Notes under the pieces: model-generated
Databases searched by the model: none
What the model was told of the DNA's origin: nothing
The model's input: only the letters and a program-made list of their open reading frames with translations
From: Cordilura impudica
Lineage: Eukaryota; Arthropoda; Insecta; Diptera; Scathophagidae
DNA: 64,000 bases
Reading direction: 5' to 3'
NCBI GenBank assembly: GCA_963682025.1
Contig: OY821519.1
Location: 70,870,025-70,934,024, forward strand
Translations under genes and position numbers: made by a program
In this document: in pieces, positions 10,671 through 21,040 of the stretch
How the letters are laid out: every line of letters starts with the position of its first letter
Numbering within the stretch: position 1 is the stretch's first letter

Positions 10671-12290
10671 TTTATTTTATTTGTATTTATTTATTAAATG
10701 CCATTTTCCATTACAACAAGACACAGTATCTTATAAATTACAGTAATGGAATCAGATAAGTTATTCACTATATATTTAACATCAGTAACTCTTAATCTAA
10801 ATTTAAAATATTAAAAATTACAATTAAAAAACATTTAAAAAAAATCAAATAAAATCAATTAAAGTATGGGTATAGTAATTTTCTAAACCCTATTGCGTTG
10901 CTTATATTTTGTATTACATTAGGAAGCTGATTCCAGAGACGAATAGTTAGAATAAAAAATTGACATTCAGAGGCATGGTCCGGTATTTAAATTGAATTAT
11001 TTGATTCCCTCTGGAAGATCTTGCGAACTTTAATCGTTCAAAAAGATATTTTGGAGCCTTTGTTATAATAATTTTATGTAGAAATATAATGTTCTTGAAT
11101 TTAATATAGTTGTCAAATGACATGTGTAAGACATGACACAAGTATTGTGATACATGATAAAATTTTCTTAATCCAAAGATATAGCGAATAATGTTATTGA
11201 AAGTTACAGCTAGTTTTCTGTTATCCCTAGACTTGCAAGCTATGAAAACCTCAGATGCATATAGTAATGTTGGTAACAGATTTGTTTTAGCAAGTAGCAA
11301 TCTTATTTTCGGTGGAGTAAAGTGCTGTGTTAACCAGAAGCTTCTTAACATACTATAAATTCTGCCACAGGATTGACCGAGATTTCGTACAGAGTCCACG
11401 ATGTCAATTTTAGAGCCCCCAAGGAAGATATTAATCTCATTCTCAAAATGCACCACTTTCTTCTTTATTATAATACACTTAGATTTATTTGGATTAAGTC
11501 GTAGACCATTTGCCGTTCCCCAATTTAGAATACGTTTGAGATCATAATTTAGTTTTTGAGTTTTGGAAATAATCGAATCCTTGGTGCTACTTTAATATAG
11601 CTGAATGTCATCAGCGTACATCTGAATCTTAGAGAATTTAATTTGTTGTGGAAGATCATTGGCATATATAGAATAAAGTAGTGGTTCAAGGATTGAACCC
11701 TGTGGTACTCCTCTTATAACTTGCAGTGAGTTTGAGATGGAGCTACCATTAGCAACAGATTGGGATCTGTTTGTGAGATATGAAAACATGAGTCTAACTT
11801 CTAATGTAGAAAAGTTAAAAAATCTCTTCAGTTTGAGGCATAAAATTGAGTGGTGCAGCGTGTCAAATGCCTTTGAGTGGTCCAATAAAACCAAAAAAGA
11901 TATTTTTCCATCATCCATGTTACTTCTTATCTCCTCAACTACATCAGATAAAGCTGTTATAGAGCTATGCTGTGGTCTGAAACCAGATTAACGCTCTGTA
12001 AGTAAGTTGTTGTCGTTTAAATACCTAAATATTTGTCTGTGTAAAAAGTGCTCGAAAACTTTTGAGAGATATGGAAGAATTGCAATCGGGCGGTATTCGT
12101 TGCCCGTTTTTGGTATTGGTATAATTTTGGCATGTTTTCACTCCATTAGTGATTATGGAGTTAAACAAGTACATTATGAAACGGTAAATCATTTTTATAA
12201 ATCTGGGGTGTATATTATCAAGGCCCACTGCATTCGATTTAATAGCATTGAAACTTTCAACTACCTCTGTTAGTGTTACACACTGAAAGT
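10671..12290 (-). pseudogene. LINE (APE-type non-LTR retrotransposon), 3' half
   Basis: Read leftward from 12260 the reverse transcriptase domain appears in order: VGLDNIHPRF, KIIPIPKTGNEYRPIAILP, MDDGKISFLVLLDHSKAFDT (motif A), QVIRGVPQGS (motif B) and QMYADDIQLY (motif C with the catalytic Asp pair). A C-terminal region follows (YSMLRSFWLTQHFTPPKIR, FNNIIRYIFGLRKF). The plus strand begins with a TTTATTTATT run, the complement of an A/TAAA-rich 3' tail, which marks the element's end directly against the CTAG of a Helitron. Frameshifts lie near 12170-12200 and 11590 and the 5' half with the endonuclease is missing. A Jockey/CR1/I-like clade is likely but not settled. LINEs copy themselves through target-primed reverse transcription. 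Confidence 0.8.
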
Positions 12291-12879
12291 TAAATTTGGG
12301 AATTTTTTAACTATTACAGGGAAAATCATCATAAAATTTGTTATTTAATGTCGACAAATTTTAATGTTTTTCTATCTTTTTTTACCATTTAATAATATAA
12401 TTCATAATTCTTCAGAACCTTATAATACTGGAAAATGCTTTTTTCCATTATCCAGCTGTATTTCGCATGGAAAAATCGATATTTTAGTTTATCAATTGTG
12501 TGCAAGCTTAAACTAGCCCTAGGGAATCAATACAAATGTCATGTGACCGCATGCTGTCATTAATGTGACAAAACAATAACACATTCATTTGAGTGGATAA
12601 CAATTAAACAGAAAAAATATTAATGTATCAATCTGGAAAAGAACAAATGCCCAAAGTTGGAAAGAAAGAGCAAAAAATTAGTTAACTCCGGAGTTTAGCT
12701 TTGCATATTCACAATATTTCGCCAGGAAATCAAAATTTCAATTGGTATCCGAGATATAGCCGTGACAAATATTGCATATTCTTGGGAAAAATTAAGTTTT
12801 AGCCAAAATATACATGAGGCCATAAAATCCGAACAGCAACTTAACTAGCAAAACCTTAATGTATATAAACCTTATATGT
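12291..12879. other. AT-rich stretch, nothing recognised
   Basis: No frame of note; a chance operator-like motif at 12587-12605 is discussed under rejected items. Confidence 0.5.
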
Positions 12880-12945
12880 ATGAAAACCTTGCAATCAAAC
12901 TACAGGTCAAAAATATGAATATAATTTGATAAAATTTGGTATATA
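12880..12945 (+). mobile_element. DINE-like fragment left of the hAT element
   Basis: AAACCTTGCAATCAAACTAC...AAATTTGGTATAT matches the middle of the main DINE-like family. Confidence 0.65.
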
Positions 12946-14811
12946 TGTATATGTATTCATTAATCGGACACGGACGAAATTCGATGCATGCGGCCCACGA
13001 ACGAATTTTATGCGGCCCCATATAAATTTACCTACTTTGAAATTAAAAGTGATTCCCGTAAAAATTTATAGTCACAACGAAAGATTATCCCCTTAATACT
13101 AATCTTAGACAGACTAAACTGAAGGCATTGCAGTCAAATATTGAAAAAAAACAGAACATTATTTCGTCTTTTAGCCATGGAAATGACAGATCACTTGAAG
13201 CAAGTTACATAATAGCTTGCGATATTGCCCGTGATAAACGTCCTTATGGGGAAGCAGAGTTAAGAAAACACACTATGAAGAAGGTTATGAGCATTCTCGA
13301 CCCTGATAATAAAAAGCTGCAAAAAGCGATAGATCAGCTTTCTTTATCACGGCGCACAATCGAACGTCGGATTGGAGATATTGATATTGAAACAAGTTTA
13401 AAAAACGATCTAAAAAACTCTGCAGCATTAAGTTTAGCTCTTGATGAATCCACAGATGTTAGCGACGTTCCTCAGTTGGCGATCTTCATTAGGTCTGTAT
13501 CAGTTGAATTTAATATCACTGAAGAAATGTTAGACCTTGTAGCTCTTTCTGAAACAGCGCGAGGCATTGATGTAAAAAATGCGCTTTTCGAAGTAATTAA
13601 CAAATTTGAATTGCCACGAGATAAACTTATTAGTGTTGCCACAGATGGAGCACCTGCAATGGTGGGTAAAAATCAGGGTTTGATTGGTCTTTTAAATAAA
13701 GATCCAGATATCCCACATTATCTACCAATTCACTGTATTATTCATCGGGAGCATCTTGTTTCAAAACTCATCGTCAGTTTAAAAATTTTATTATGGACTT
13801 ACAAGAAGTTGAGGAAAACAATAGTTATCAAGCGATGTCACCATTTGGTCCATAGTGCGATGGCTATCCGATCGATTGTTGAGCTGTTACCCACAATAAA
13901 GTTGTTTATAAAAGAAAAGGAAAAATATATCCAGATCTGGAGAATGAAATGAAAAAATTTAAATTTTTTCCTCTTTTAAAATTGAACGTAAATAATATAC
14001 AAGACGATATCTGGAAGAATACATAAATAATTTAAAACAATTTCATGAAAATTTTAAATGTAGATTTGAGGATCTCAAACAACTTCAAGCAACATTCTCA
14101 GTTTTTGTTAACCCATTTTTGTGTGATGTCCTAAATGATGAATTTTTATTATCCGATATAATTCTTGCAAAACCAGATGTTGGAAAATTGGAGTTGTTAG
14201 AAATGAAGGATGATATTGTATTGAAAATGCATCACAAATCAACTTTTCTAGTTGGATTTTGGAAACTTGTTAACGAAACCCAATATCCACAATTGAAAAA
14301 AGGTGCTGCTCGTTTATTTTCAATGTTTGGCACAACGTATTGTTGTGAATCTCTATACTCCACCATGAAAAATGTTAAAAACTAATCTCGTTCACGTTTA
14401 ACAAATCAACATCTTACGGAACTCATTCGGACAAATTTGACAAACTACACACCTGATTTTAAAGAAATAATCAAAAATTCTTCATAATTTCTTTTTTATT
14501 TTTTGTTACCTATATTTTTATTTTATTTTTATATAATTCCTTTTTTTATTTTATTTCAAATGAAATTCTTTGATCTCCAAAAATTTTAAAATATAACATT
14601 ATTTTTATAAATACTAATAATATGTCAGTATAAAATTTATTTGTAATGTGTATGAAATGAATTAATAAATTTTATGTTTGTTTAAAAATTGTTTTTTTTT
14701 TGCTTTTTTGTTTGAAAATGAATATTTGTACAGAATTAAACTAGTGCGGCCCACCGTTAGTAGGTGAAATTCCAAATTTGGCCCAATAAGCCATTTACGT
14801 GCCCACCCCTG
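12946..14811 (+). mobile_element. hAT element (GTF2IRD2/SCAND3-like type), decayed
   Basis: The right end reads CATTTACGTGCCCACCCCTG, the inverse of the CAGGGGTGGGC terminus common in this hAT group. GCGGCCCA occurs just inside both ends (12989-12996 and 14746-14753). The left terminus is too eroded for a clear TIR or 8-bp duplication. It is flanked by two non-adjacent pieces of one DINE-like family. Confidence 0.75.
13128..14486 (+). pseudogene. hAT transposase remnant
   Basis: The first open segment (to 13952) holds KALQSNIEKKQNII, ASYIIACDIARDKRPYGEAE, SLALDESTDVSDVPQLAIF (with the first catalytic Asp of the RNase H fold), VATDGAPAMVGKNQG (second Asp) and LPIHCIIHREHL. Relatives are hAT transposases of the general transcription factor II-I repeat protein 2-like group. 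After a frameshift near 13925 a second frame gives YLEEYINNLKQFHENFKCRF and, from 14119, the C-terminal dimerisation domain (WKLVNETQYPQLKKGAARLF, CESLYSTMKNVKN). A TAA follows, then SRSRLTNQHLTELIRTNL to a final TAA at 14486. The BED finger and part of the helical insertion are missing, so it cannot make an active enzyme. Confidence 0.82.
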
Positions 14812-14895
14812 CCATATAACAATAACATCAGATATGAATATTTTCATATCTGCACGCCACAAATTATTAAATACCACCAAAATTTGATTTATGTT
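14812..14895 (+). mobile_element. DINE-like fragment right of the hAT element
   Basis: CCATATAACAATAACATCAG...ATATCTGCACGCCACAAAT matches the late middle of the family (CATATAGATATAGCATCCG). Confidence 0.6.
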
Positions 14896-15548
14896 ATTGC
14901 CTCTGCAAAACATGGTAAATAAAAATGCTAATAAATAATTCCACTTAATAAATTTTACCTCTGAAAAACAATTTTAAAAATAAAAATTTGCTCATAACTC
15001 ATATATGTTTGAATTTTGTAAATCGTATATCGTAGACAGAATTTCTTATTTGTTACAATCAAGCCTTTTTCAATAATAATGACTAACTGGAATTATCAAT
15101 CATTCCATAGCAAGTGTTTGTAAACTGTTTATTGCGTATCATTTTGAAAAGTCGACAACATAAAACCCATTCTAATCAGTTAATAGCAGTTTTAATAGCA
15201 CTTTACACCTTCTTTTACAAAACAACTAACATGAATGCATCACGAGTTCAACGAATGGGTAAAATATAATGAAAACAAATCTAAACAAATTAATGATACT
15301 CATATAAACGAGCATAATTAAATGCACTTGAAATGTTATCGCTTGCAAATGCAGACCAAAACAAAACTTCAAATTGTTTTAGAAAAAAATATATACAACA
15401 ACAGCAACATCGATGTAGATACGTCGAATCTGACATCAGCATCATAAAGTTTGACGTGTTTAATTGTGCACGTGCTCATAACGCTTTTGCCATACGAGTG
15501 TTATTTGCGTCTTCTTGCAGAGACTTGAAAAATTTCATTTCGGCCAAA
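14896..15548. other. AT-rich stretch with a 93-codon unassigned frame
   Basis: The frame at 15333-15614 (MLSLANADQNKTSNC) has no motif I recognise and runs into an inverted-repeat element, so I do not call a gene. Confidence 0.4.
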
Positions 15549-15993
15549 AGAGCTGTATGCAGCTTGCTAAGGAATCAAAAACTTCATATAAAAAAACGCT
15601 TCAGAAATGCTTAAGGAATTTTTCTGTCTAAAAATTTCTGTTGTTAGTCTGCAGCTTTTTAAAAAAGTAGTATTGTTTTTACTACTTTTTTTTGACGTAA
15701 ATTAAGTTAGGCAACCCAGGCTTCGAGCGAGAATATCAAATTTTTCGTTCTTTCTGAACGGAATTTTGACAGGAGAAGTAAGCATAAACAAAATGTAATA
15801 AGCTTAAAAAATTTTAAATACTTTTTCAGTTGCAAACATGGTTGTTTTCAATTTCAATTTCACAATTCTTAATAATTGACGGAAAACAGCTGATTGCTAC
15901 TGTTGCACTGAAAGGTACTTTTGGGCTTTTTTTTCTTTAAGAAATATATGAAAATTTTCTGCTGAGATTCCTCAACAAGCTGCATACAGCTCT
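15549..15993. mobile_element. MITE with 27-bp imperfect TIRs
   Basis: AGAGCTGTATGCAGCTTG at 15549 recurs inverted as CAAGCTGCATACAGCTCT ending at 15993; the repeat extends to GGAATC/GATTCC with two mismatches. AAA borders both sides, so a 3-bp duplication is possible but ambiguous. An internal stem (AAAAAGTAGTA/TACTACTTTTT) lies at 15663-15690. No coding frame. Confidence 0.72.
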
Positions 15994-16187
15994 AAAGAAT
16001 TTAATTAAATCGTGAAAAAAATTTGTTCTAAGATTTTTTTTATGATTTTCGACGTAGACTCATTCAACAACTTGTTCCGTCATTTAATATATAAAACTCG
16101 ATCCCGTGCCGCATTTGTGTCCCGAATAGAATCGGGATCACAATCTAGTTATCGTGAAATTGAAACATTTGTGTCATTTATTTATTT

Positions 16188-16265
16188 ATTTATTTCACAA
16201 TACAATCACAAAAACAGCGTAAGGGAAAATCAGTGTGATGTATATATAAGTGTATTGGTGCAAAG
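16188..16265 (+). repeat. Inverted repeat, left copy
   Basis: TTTCACAATACAATCACAAA...AAGTGTATTGGTG recurs inverted at 17440-17520 with few differences. The pair brackets LINE scraps and another repeat. It is preceded by a TTTA run as at LINE tails. Confidence 0.7.
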
Positions 16266-16319
16266 ATTATGATTTAAATTTATTTAGCTGATTCAACAAC
16301 CAACAGAAAGCTCCATGAA

Positions 16320-16455
16320 TGCATAGCAAACAACTGCAACCATCAAGTATAACAACCGTAGCAGTTGCTTGCTATACATAGATGGCGTTTACTGTTTGAT
16401 TTTAATTCATGTGTAAATAGATGTTTACACATCTCCCCTGTGATCGGACACACAT
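16320..16455 (+). repeat. Dispersed repeat shared with 51318-51450
   Basis: The stretch from CAACTGCAACCATC through GATGGCGTTTACTGTTTGAT to TTACACATCTCCCCTGTGATC recurs inverted near 51.3-51.45 kb. It includes the palindrome GTGTAAATAGATGTTTACAC. Family unknown. Confidence 0.6.
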
Positions 16456-16459
16456 AGTT

Positions 16460-16830
16460 TTTTTATTTATTTAATTCAGCTACAATATAGCAACAGCTGA
16501 ACGAAAAATATAAATATTTTACAAAAATAATACAGGCTTTAAATACAGTTATCAACATAATCGTTAGAGTTCAAAAAAGTAGTTAATCTTATTTTAATCA
16601 CATCAACAGCATCGGCGTTTTCAAGACCTGCGCGTGCTAGTATCTATAAAACAAGCAGATATCATCAGCATAAATAAATAGTTTGCTATTGAAACTTATA
16701 TTTTTAATATCCTTTAACCGGAAGCATTGAACTGCTTGATTCCTCAACCTGAACAAATTGCATCCTGTTGGATAAACAGTTTTATTCGTAACGCCTATAA
16801 CACTATGCAACAAGCAAAAATTCTTTTGAG
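16460..16830 (-). pseudogene. LINE reverse transcriptase fragment (YADD box)
   Basis: On the minus strand CTATTTATTTATGCTGATGA... reads LFIYADDICLFYR at 16660-16685, the motif C of a reverse transcriptase. The left edge is a TTTATTTATTTAATT run, the complement of a TAAA-type tail. Everything else is decayed. Confidence 0.62.
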
Positions 16831-16879
16831 AAACACTATATACTTTTTTCTTTTTTGATTCGCTATAGGCACCTAACTG

Positions 16880-17018
16880 TAAAAATCATCATTATTCAAA
16901 TGAAAGTTATGTAAAATTTGATGACTACAATGTATATCACACAATTCACCCTAGCAATAAAGCAAGAGGGGGAAGTGCAATCTTAGTGAGATCAAATATA
17001 TGTAGATCACTATGAAGA
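16880..17018 (+). pseudogene. LINE AP-endonuclease fragment
   Basis: The plus strand reads KFDDYNVYHTIHPSNKARGG then SAILVRSNICRSL before a stop. RGGSAILVR is the conserved R-G-G-(V/S)-A-I block of APE-type LINE endonucleases, which nick the target DNA. It is oriented opposite to the nearby YADD fragment. Confidence 0.68.
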
Positions 17019-17039
17019 AGAACACATATGCTCAATGGT

Positions 17040-17340
17040 CAATATATGCTCATAGGTCAATATATTTTTATTAATATCTTTTTAATAAATAGTGCCAAAG
17101 AAATGGGGATTTCACGTAAATATAAAACGTTTTTAGTAGAACATGAAAGCATACATAACCCAAATAGTCGAATATCATGCTTTCGAGAAAAATAACTCTT
17201 AATATAAATGTAATGGGGCTTCATTACGACTAAGGTCAGCATGTTTTCATTAATAACTTTTTAATAAACAGCGTTTTTGGAAGAATATGATAGCATACAT
17301 AACTCAAATCATTCTTAAGTCGACTTAGGCGGTTATCGCT
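17040..17340. repeat. Tandem-unit MITE, copy 1
   Basis: Two partial units of about 120 bases (ATTAATAACTTTTTAATAAACAG..., GGGGATTTCACGTAAATATAA) end in TCGACTTAGGCGGTTATCG. A fuller copy lies at 35899-36300. Confidence 0.65.
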
Positions 17341-17439
17341 TGTGACCACAGATATATACAATTGAAAATTTAAAATTAACGAAAAAGATTTGTGATTTTG
17401 CTAAACAGACAACGAACTCGGCGGTTCTGCTTATTAAAT

Positions 17440-17520
17440 ACACCAATACACTTACATATGCCACACACCGATTTTCCCTTACGCTGTTTTTGTGATTGTA
17501 TTGTGAAATTTGATTTTTCC
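17440..17520 (-). repeat. Inverted repeat, right copy
   Basis: Partner of 16188-16265; CACCAATACACTTACATATG begins it and ATTGTATTGTGAAA ends it. Confidence 0.7.
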
Positions 17521-17563
17521 CCCCCTGAGCGCATAGATGTTTACACATCAAAAATTTTTGTAG

Positions 17564-17625
17564 CTACTCCGGCTCCGGTACAAACAACGCGACTCCGACT
17601 CCAAAACTCCGACTCTGACTACACA
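17564..17625 (+). repeat. (ACTCCG)n simple repeat
   Basis: Imperfect repetition of ACTCCG/CTCCGG/GACTCC over about 60 bases. Confidence 0.7.
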
Positions 17626-17796
17626 GCCCTGGTTTTAATAGAAAAAAGATTTTTTTTACTAGCACTACCAAAATTTCAAACAACAATTCACTTGAGTACC
17701 ATATAATAGATATTTTTTAACAAACAAAGTTAACAAGTAGTTATATTTTATAAATAAAATCTCCCATCATATTTTCATTCATGCTCCGTTTTGCTA

Positions 17797-18093
17797 TTAG
17801 GTCTGGTCCGCCAGAACAATATCTTTTAAAAGTCTAGCAAAACTCAAGCATTGAGTAATTTCATATTTACGCTCTTCGCTCTCATTTTCTATTTTTCTGG
17901 TGGAATAACTTGAAGCAAAAACCATGATTCATAATTAATTCTTCTTCTGAATCACTGCTTGATTCCAATAAATTTTCATATAAAATTAATTTTTCCATTT
18001 TATTTATTTTTACCAAAATTTTATTATTTTTGACAAAAGTCAAAAAATCATCAAAACAGAACGGAACTATTGTTCTGGCGGAACAGACCTAAT
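17797..18093 (-). mobile_element. MITE with 26-bp TIRs and a transposase-like N-terminal remnant
   Basis: ATTAGGTCTGGTCCGCCAGA at the left and its inverse TCTGGCGGAACAGACCTAAT at the right differ at one position and extend to AACAAT/ATTGTT. On the minus strand a short frame at about 17998-17880 reads MEKLILYENLLESSSDSEEE. That Leu-rich, then acidic start resembles PIF/Harbinger-type transposase N-termini. This is an inference. The element is otherwise non-coding, and no target duplication is clear. Confidence 0.65.
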
Positions 18094-18094
18094 G

Positions 18095-19489
18095 TCTTAT
18101 ATATAAAAATGGAGTTGTGTATGTTTGTGTGTTTGTGGTTTATAGGAGACTACACTACTGGACCGATCGTCTTGAATTTTTTACAGTAGGTAACTGCCTA
18201 TCCGGAAGGAAAAATAGGCTATATATTTTTTTTTGACTTTTGAAGTGGGCGTGGCACCTCCCATACAAAGTGAATTTTTAACATCTAACTTTAACATATA
18301 ATATCTGGAGTACTACGATAGCAAGAGTTCTGAAACTATGTACATGTACATATTTAAATAATTCGAAGAGTTGCGAAAAAAAAATGGGCGTGATCGAACC
18401 ACTGGGCGTCGCACCCACCATACAAAGTAAATATTAAATGTCATATATCTAGAGTACTGTAACAGATAGTCTTGAGACTTTGTGTGAGTTCACATTCGTA
18501 CTCGAAAAAAAAATGGGCGGAACCCGATCAGTGGGCGTGGTACCTCCCATACAAAGTAAATATATAATGTCATATATCTGAAGTATTGTAATAGTGAAAG
18601 CCTTGGAACTTTGCCTGAGTTCATGAGTTATTAATATGAGAAGTTCCATAACCAAATGGGCGGAATTGGACCAGTGGGCGTGGTACCCCCCATACAAAGA
18701 AAGTATTTAATATAATATAACGGGACTACTGTAATAGCGAAAGCCTTGGGACTTTCTCTGTTTTCATGAATTATTAATATGAGTAGTCTCATAAAAAATG
18801 GGCGGTACCGGACCAGTAGGCGTGGCACCCCAATACAAAGTTAATACTTAATGTCATATATCTACAGTACTGTAATAGATAAAGCCTTGGAACTTTGTCT
18901 GAGTTCATGAGTTGTCAATATGAGTAGTCCCATAAAAAATGGGCGGGATCGGACGAGTGGGCTTGGCACTTCCCATACAAAGTGCATTTTTAACATCTAA
19001 TTTTAACATATAATATCTGGAGTACTACGACAGTAAGAGTTCTAAAACTATGTACATGTACATATTAAAATAATTTGAAGAGTTGCGGAGAGAATGGGAG
19101 GGATCGGACCAATAGGCGTGGTACCCACCATACAAAGTAAATTTTAAATGTCATATATCTAGAGTACTGTAATAGGTAAAGGCGTGAGATTTTGTGTGAG
19201 TTCATAAGTTATCAACGTTAATACTCAAAAAAATGGGAGGAATCCGATCAGTGGGCGTGGTGCCTCCCATACAAAGTAAATATATAATGGCATATATCTG
19301 TAGTACTGTAATAGTGAAAGCCTTGGAACTTTGCTGAGTTCATGTGTTATTAATGTGAGTAGTCCCATAAAAAATGGGCGGGATTGGACCAGTGGACGTG
19401 GCACCTCCTATATAAAAAAATAGTTTTCTACAAAACGTATTCCCTGCATTTTAATTCGTTACGGGGTGTAGCGAAGCGCGTCGGGTTAC
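18095..19489 (+). mobile_element. Probable Helitron carrying a ~142-bp tandem array
   Basis: 5' TCTTATATATAAAAATGGAG and 3' GCGTCGGGTTACTGA followed by T fit Helitron ends, though the 5' flank is G rather than A. The interior consists of nine units, each with GGGCGTGG(C/T)ACCTCCCATAC plus TCATATATCTGGAGTACTG. Related units occur inverted in the Helitron at 46.6-48.9 kb. No coding capacity. Confidence 0.65.
18247..19410 (+). repeat. Nine-unit tandem repeat with five-unit higher-order period
   Basis: The GGGCGTGGCACCTCCC core occurs near 18247, 18403, 18532, 18675, 18817, 18959, 19110, 19252 and 19393. Units 1 and 6, 2 and 7, and 3 and 8 share private features (ATGTACATGTACAT in 1 and 6; CCCACCATAC in 2 and 7), giving a second period of about 710-720 bases. 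Confidence 0.8.
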
Positions 19490-20440
19490 TGATAGTATTT
19501 TATAAAAATTGTCATGTGTGTATTTTATTCTGGTATATTTTGAAAATTCTCTTTTTAGTCGTTACTCGTTCGATTAATCGAGGAATAACTGACAACCCTA
19601 GTAAAAACGCAGTCAATAGATGTATTACTCTGAGGTTTTTTAACTAAATTATGATAGGTATACATATCGAACTCAGTAAAAACATTAAACAACTGGCTTT
19701 GACTTCTATCAGTAGATAAAACAGCGTTGTTAAAATAACCCAAGAAAAATAGGTGCACCATCACATAAGACATGATTGATTCAATTTTCTTAACAAATTT
19801 CCGCAAAAGAAATTTTTGTGATTTATAAATAGATGTAACCATTAATGGCTTATTCATTATACACAAAAAGAATTATTATTTAATTTGATCAAGAAATTCA
19901 TTTGTTTAAATTTTCTTGAAAACAACAAAAGTTTAAAGTCATTACGGATTGCACTGCTTGAATTAGTAATTTTCAATAAAGTTTTTTTTACCGAATACAT
20001 TTCAAAAAAAAAAAAAAATACAGTCTTTCAAGTTCTGCTGGTGTTCTACAAATAATGTTTTAAACAACATGTTGATGTTTTTATTTTTATTTACAAATCT
20101 AATTTATATTACCTTATATAATAAATTAAATTGTTTTAACATTAAAAAAAAAAATTCAATTAAACAACGCCTACATCTTAAACTTCTAACCGTACGTTCA
20201 TAAAATATACATACATATGTACATACGTATGGTACTCGTATGTAGTTAATGTTGTGTAAAGTAATTTGTCTCATAGAATTAACAACAAAATAATTGAAAT
20301 TAATTAAAGTAAAACATTGTTCTCAAGCTGTAGAAAAAGTTTTGGGAAAAAATGGAAAACATTTTTATTTTTATTAATTTTCTTATTTGTACAGGCTAAA
20401 CGAGCGTTTCAGAGTGTATGTGAGTGTGTATTAGTTTGAT
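19490..20440. other. AT-rich stretch, nothing recognised
   Basis: Homopolymer runs and short frames of up to 103 codons (19866-19555, minus) without motifs; no gene supported. Confidence 0.5.
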
Positions 20441-20449
20441 ATATAAAAA

Positions 20450-20671
20450 ATGATCGTATCCGGTATTCAATATAATTTTCTTATTATGCAAATTAAAACT
20501 AATAACAAAACAGACGTAATTAAAGATGATCTTTGGACGTATGCAGATGATTTCATACAAACTTGTCGAATAGATTCGGTAAACAAACCACGTCTAGATA
20601 GTAGACTACGTATGCTACGTAAGATCTGCAATAAAAAAGAAAACAAAATAATAAAAAATAAAAATATTTGA
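20450..20671 (+). CDS. Unrecognised 73-residue frame
   Basis: An ATG frame (MIVSGIQYNFLIMQIKTNNK...) rich in Lys, Asn, Asp and Arg, ending NKKENKIIKNKNI before TGA. LWTYADDFIQTCRIDSV and RLDSRLRMLRKICN give it a more protein-like composition than its surroundings. I know no family. It could be the start of a lost transposon gene or a chance frame. No splice partner, signal peptide or membrane segment is evident. Confidence 0.25.
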   Translation: MIVSGIQYNFLIMQIKTNNKTDVIKDDLWTYADDFIQTCRIDSVNKPRLDSRLRMLRKICNKKENKIIKNKNI

Positions 20672-21040
20672 AAAGTAAATGAATAATATTAAAGGTCTAA
20701 TGGTCGCTCTCGTTATCAAAAATTTTCCATCGAAATTATTTACTTCTTTTTCAAAATAAAATACTAAAAATAATTTCTCTGTATCACGAATTAGGGATTA
20801 TGGTCGCTAATTGAAAATAAAAGGGAAACAAGGTCTGACGTTTATTCGTCATCTTTAAATAATAAACAAAAATATGGTATTTCGAGTCATTTAGGTCGAT
20901 ATTGAAAGGGGCGAATTGTCGGCGCATTCATTATTAAATTTGATATTGCTTGTAACTACCAAAAAAATTTGAACCATCTCTCATTATACCGATCGACTCA
21001 GAATCACTTTCTGAGTTGATTTAGCGATGTTCGTCCGTCG

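Noticed and set aside
12587..12605. GAGTGGATAACAATT resembles the core of the E. coli lac operator, hinting at vector contamination
   Set aside because: The match is partial, the flanks are fly-like AT-rich sequence, and no other vector sequence is present.
12880..14895. Simple insertion of the hAT element into one DINE-like copy
   Set aside because: The two flanking DINE pieces are several hundred bases apart in the consensus and no 8-bp duplication is visible, so a clean single insertion is not supported.
15333..15614. 93-codon frame as a small host gene
   Set aside because: It runs into the TIR of a MITE, has no motif, and lacks splice or start support.
20545..20580. TYADDF in the frame at 20450-20671 looks like a reverse transcriptase YADD box
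   Set aside because: No other polymerase motif lies on either side and the surrounding residues do not fit; four residues are not evidence.
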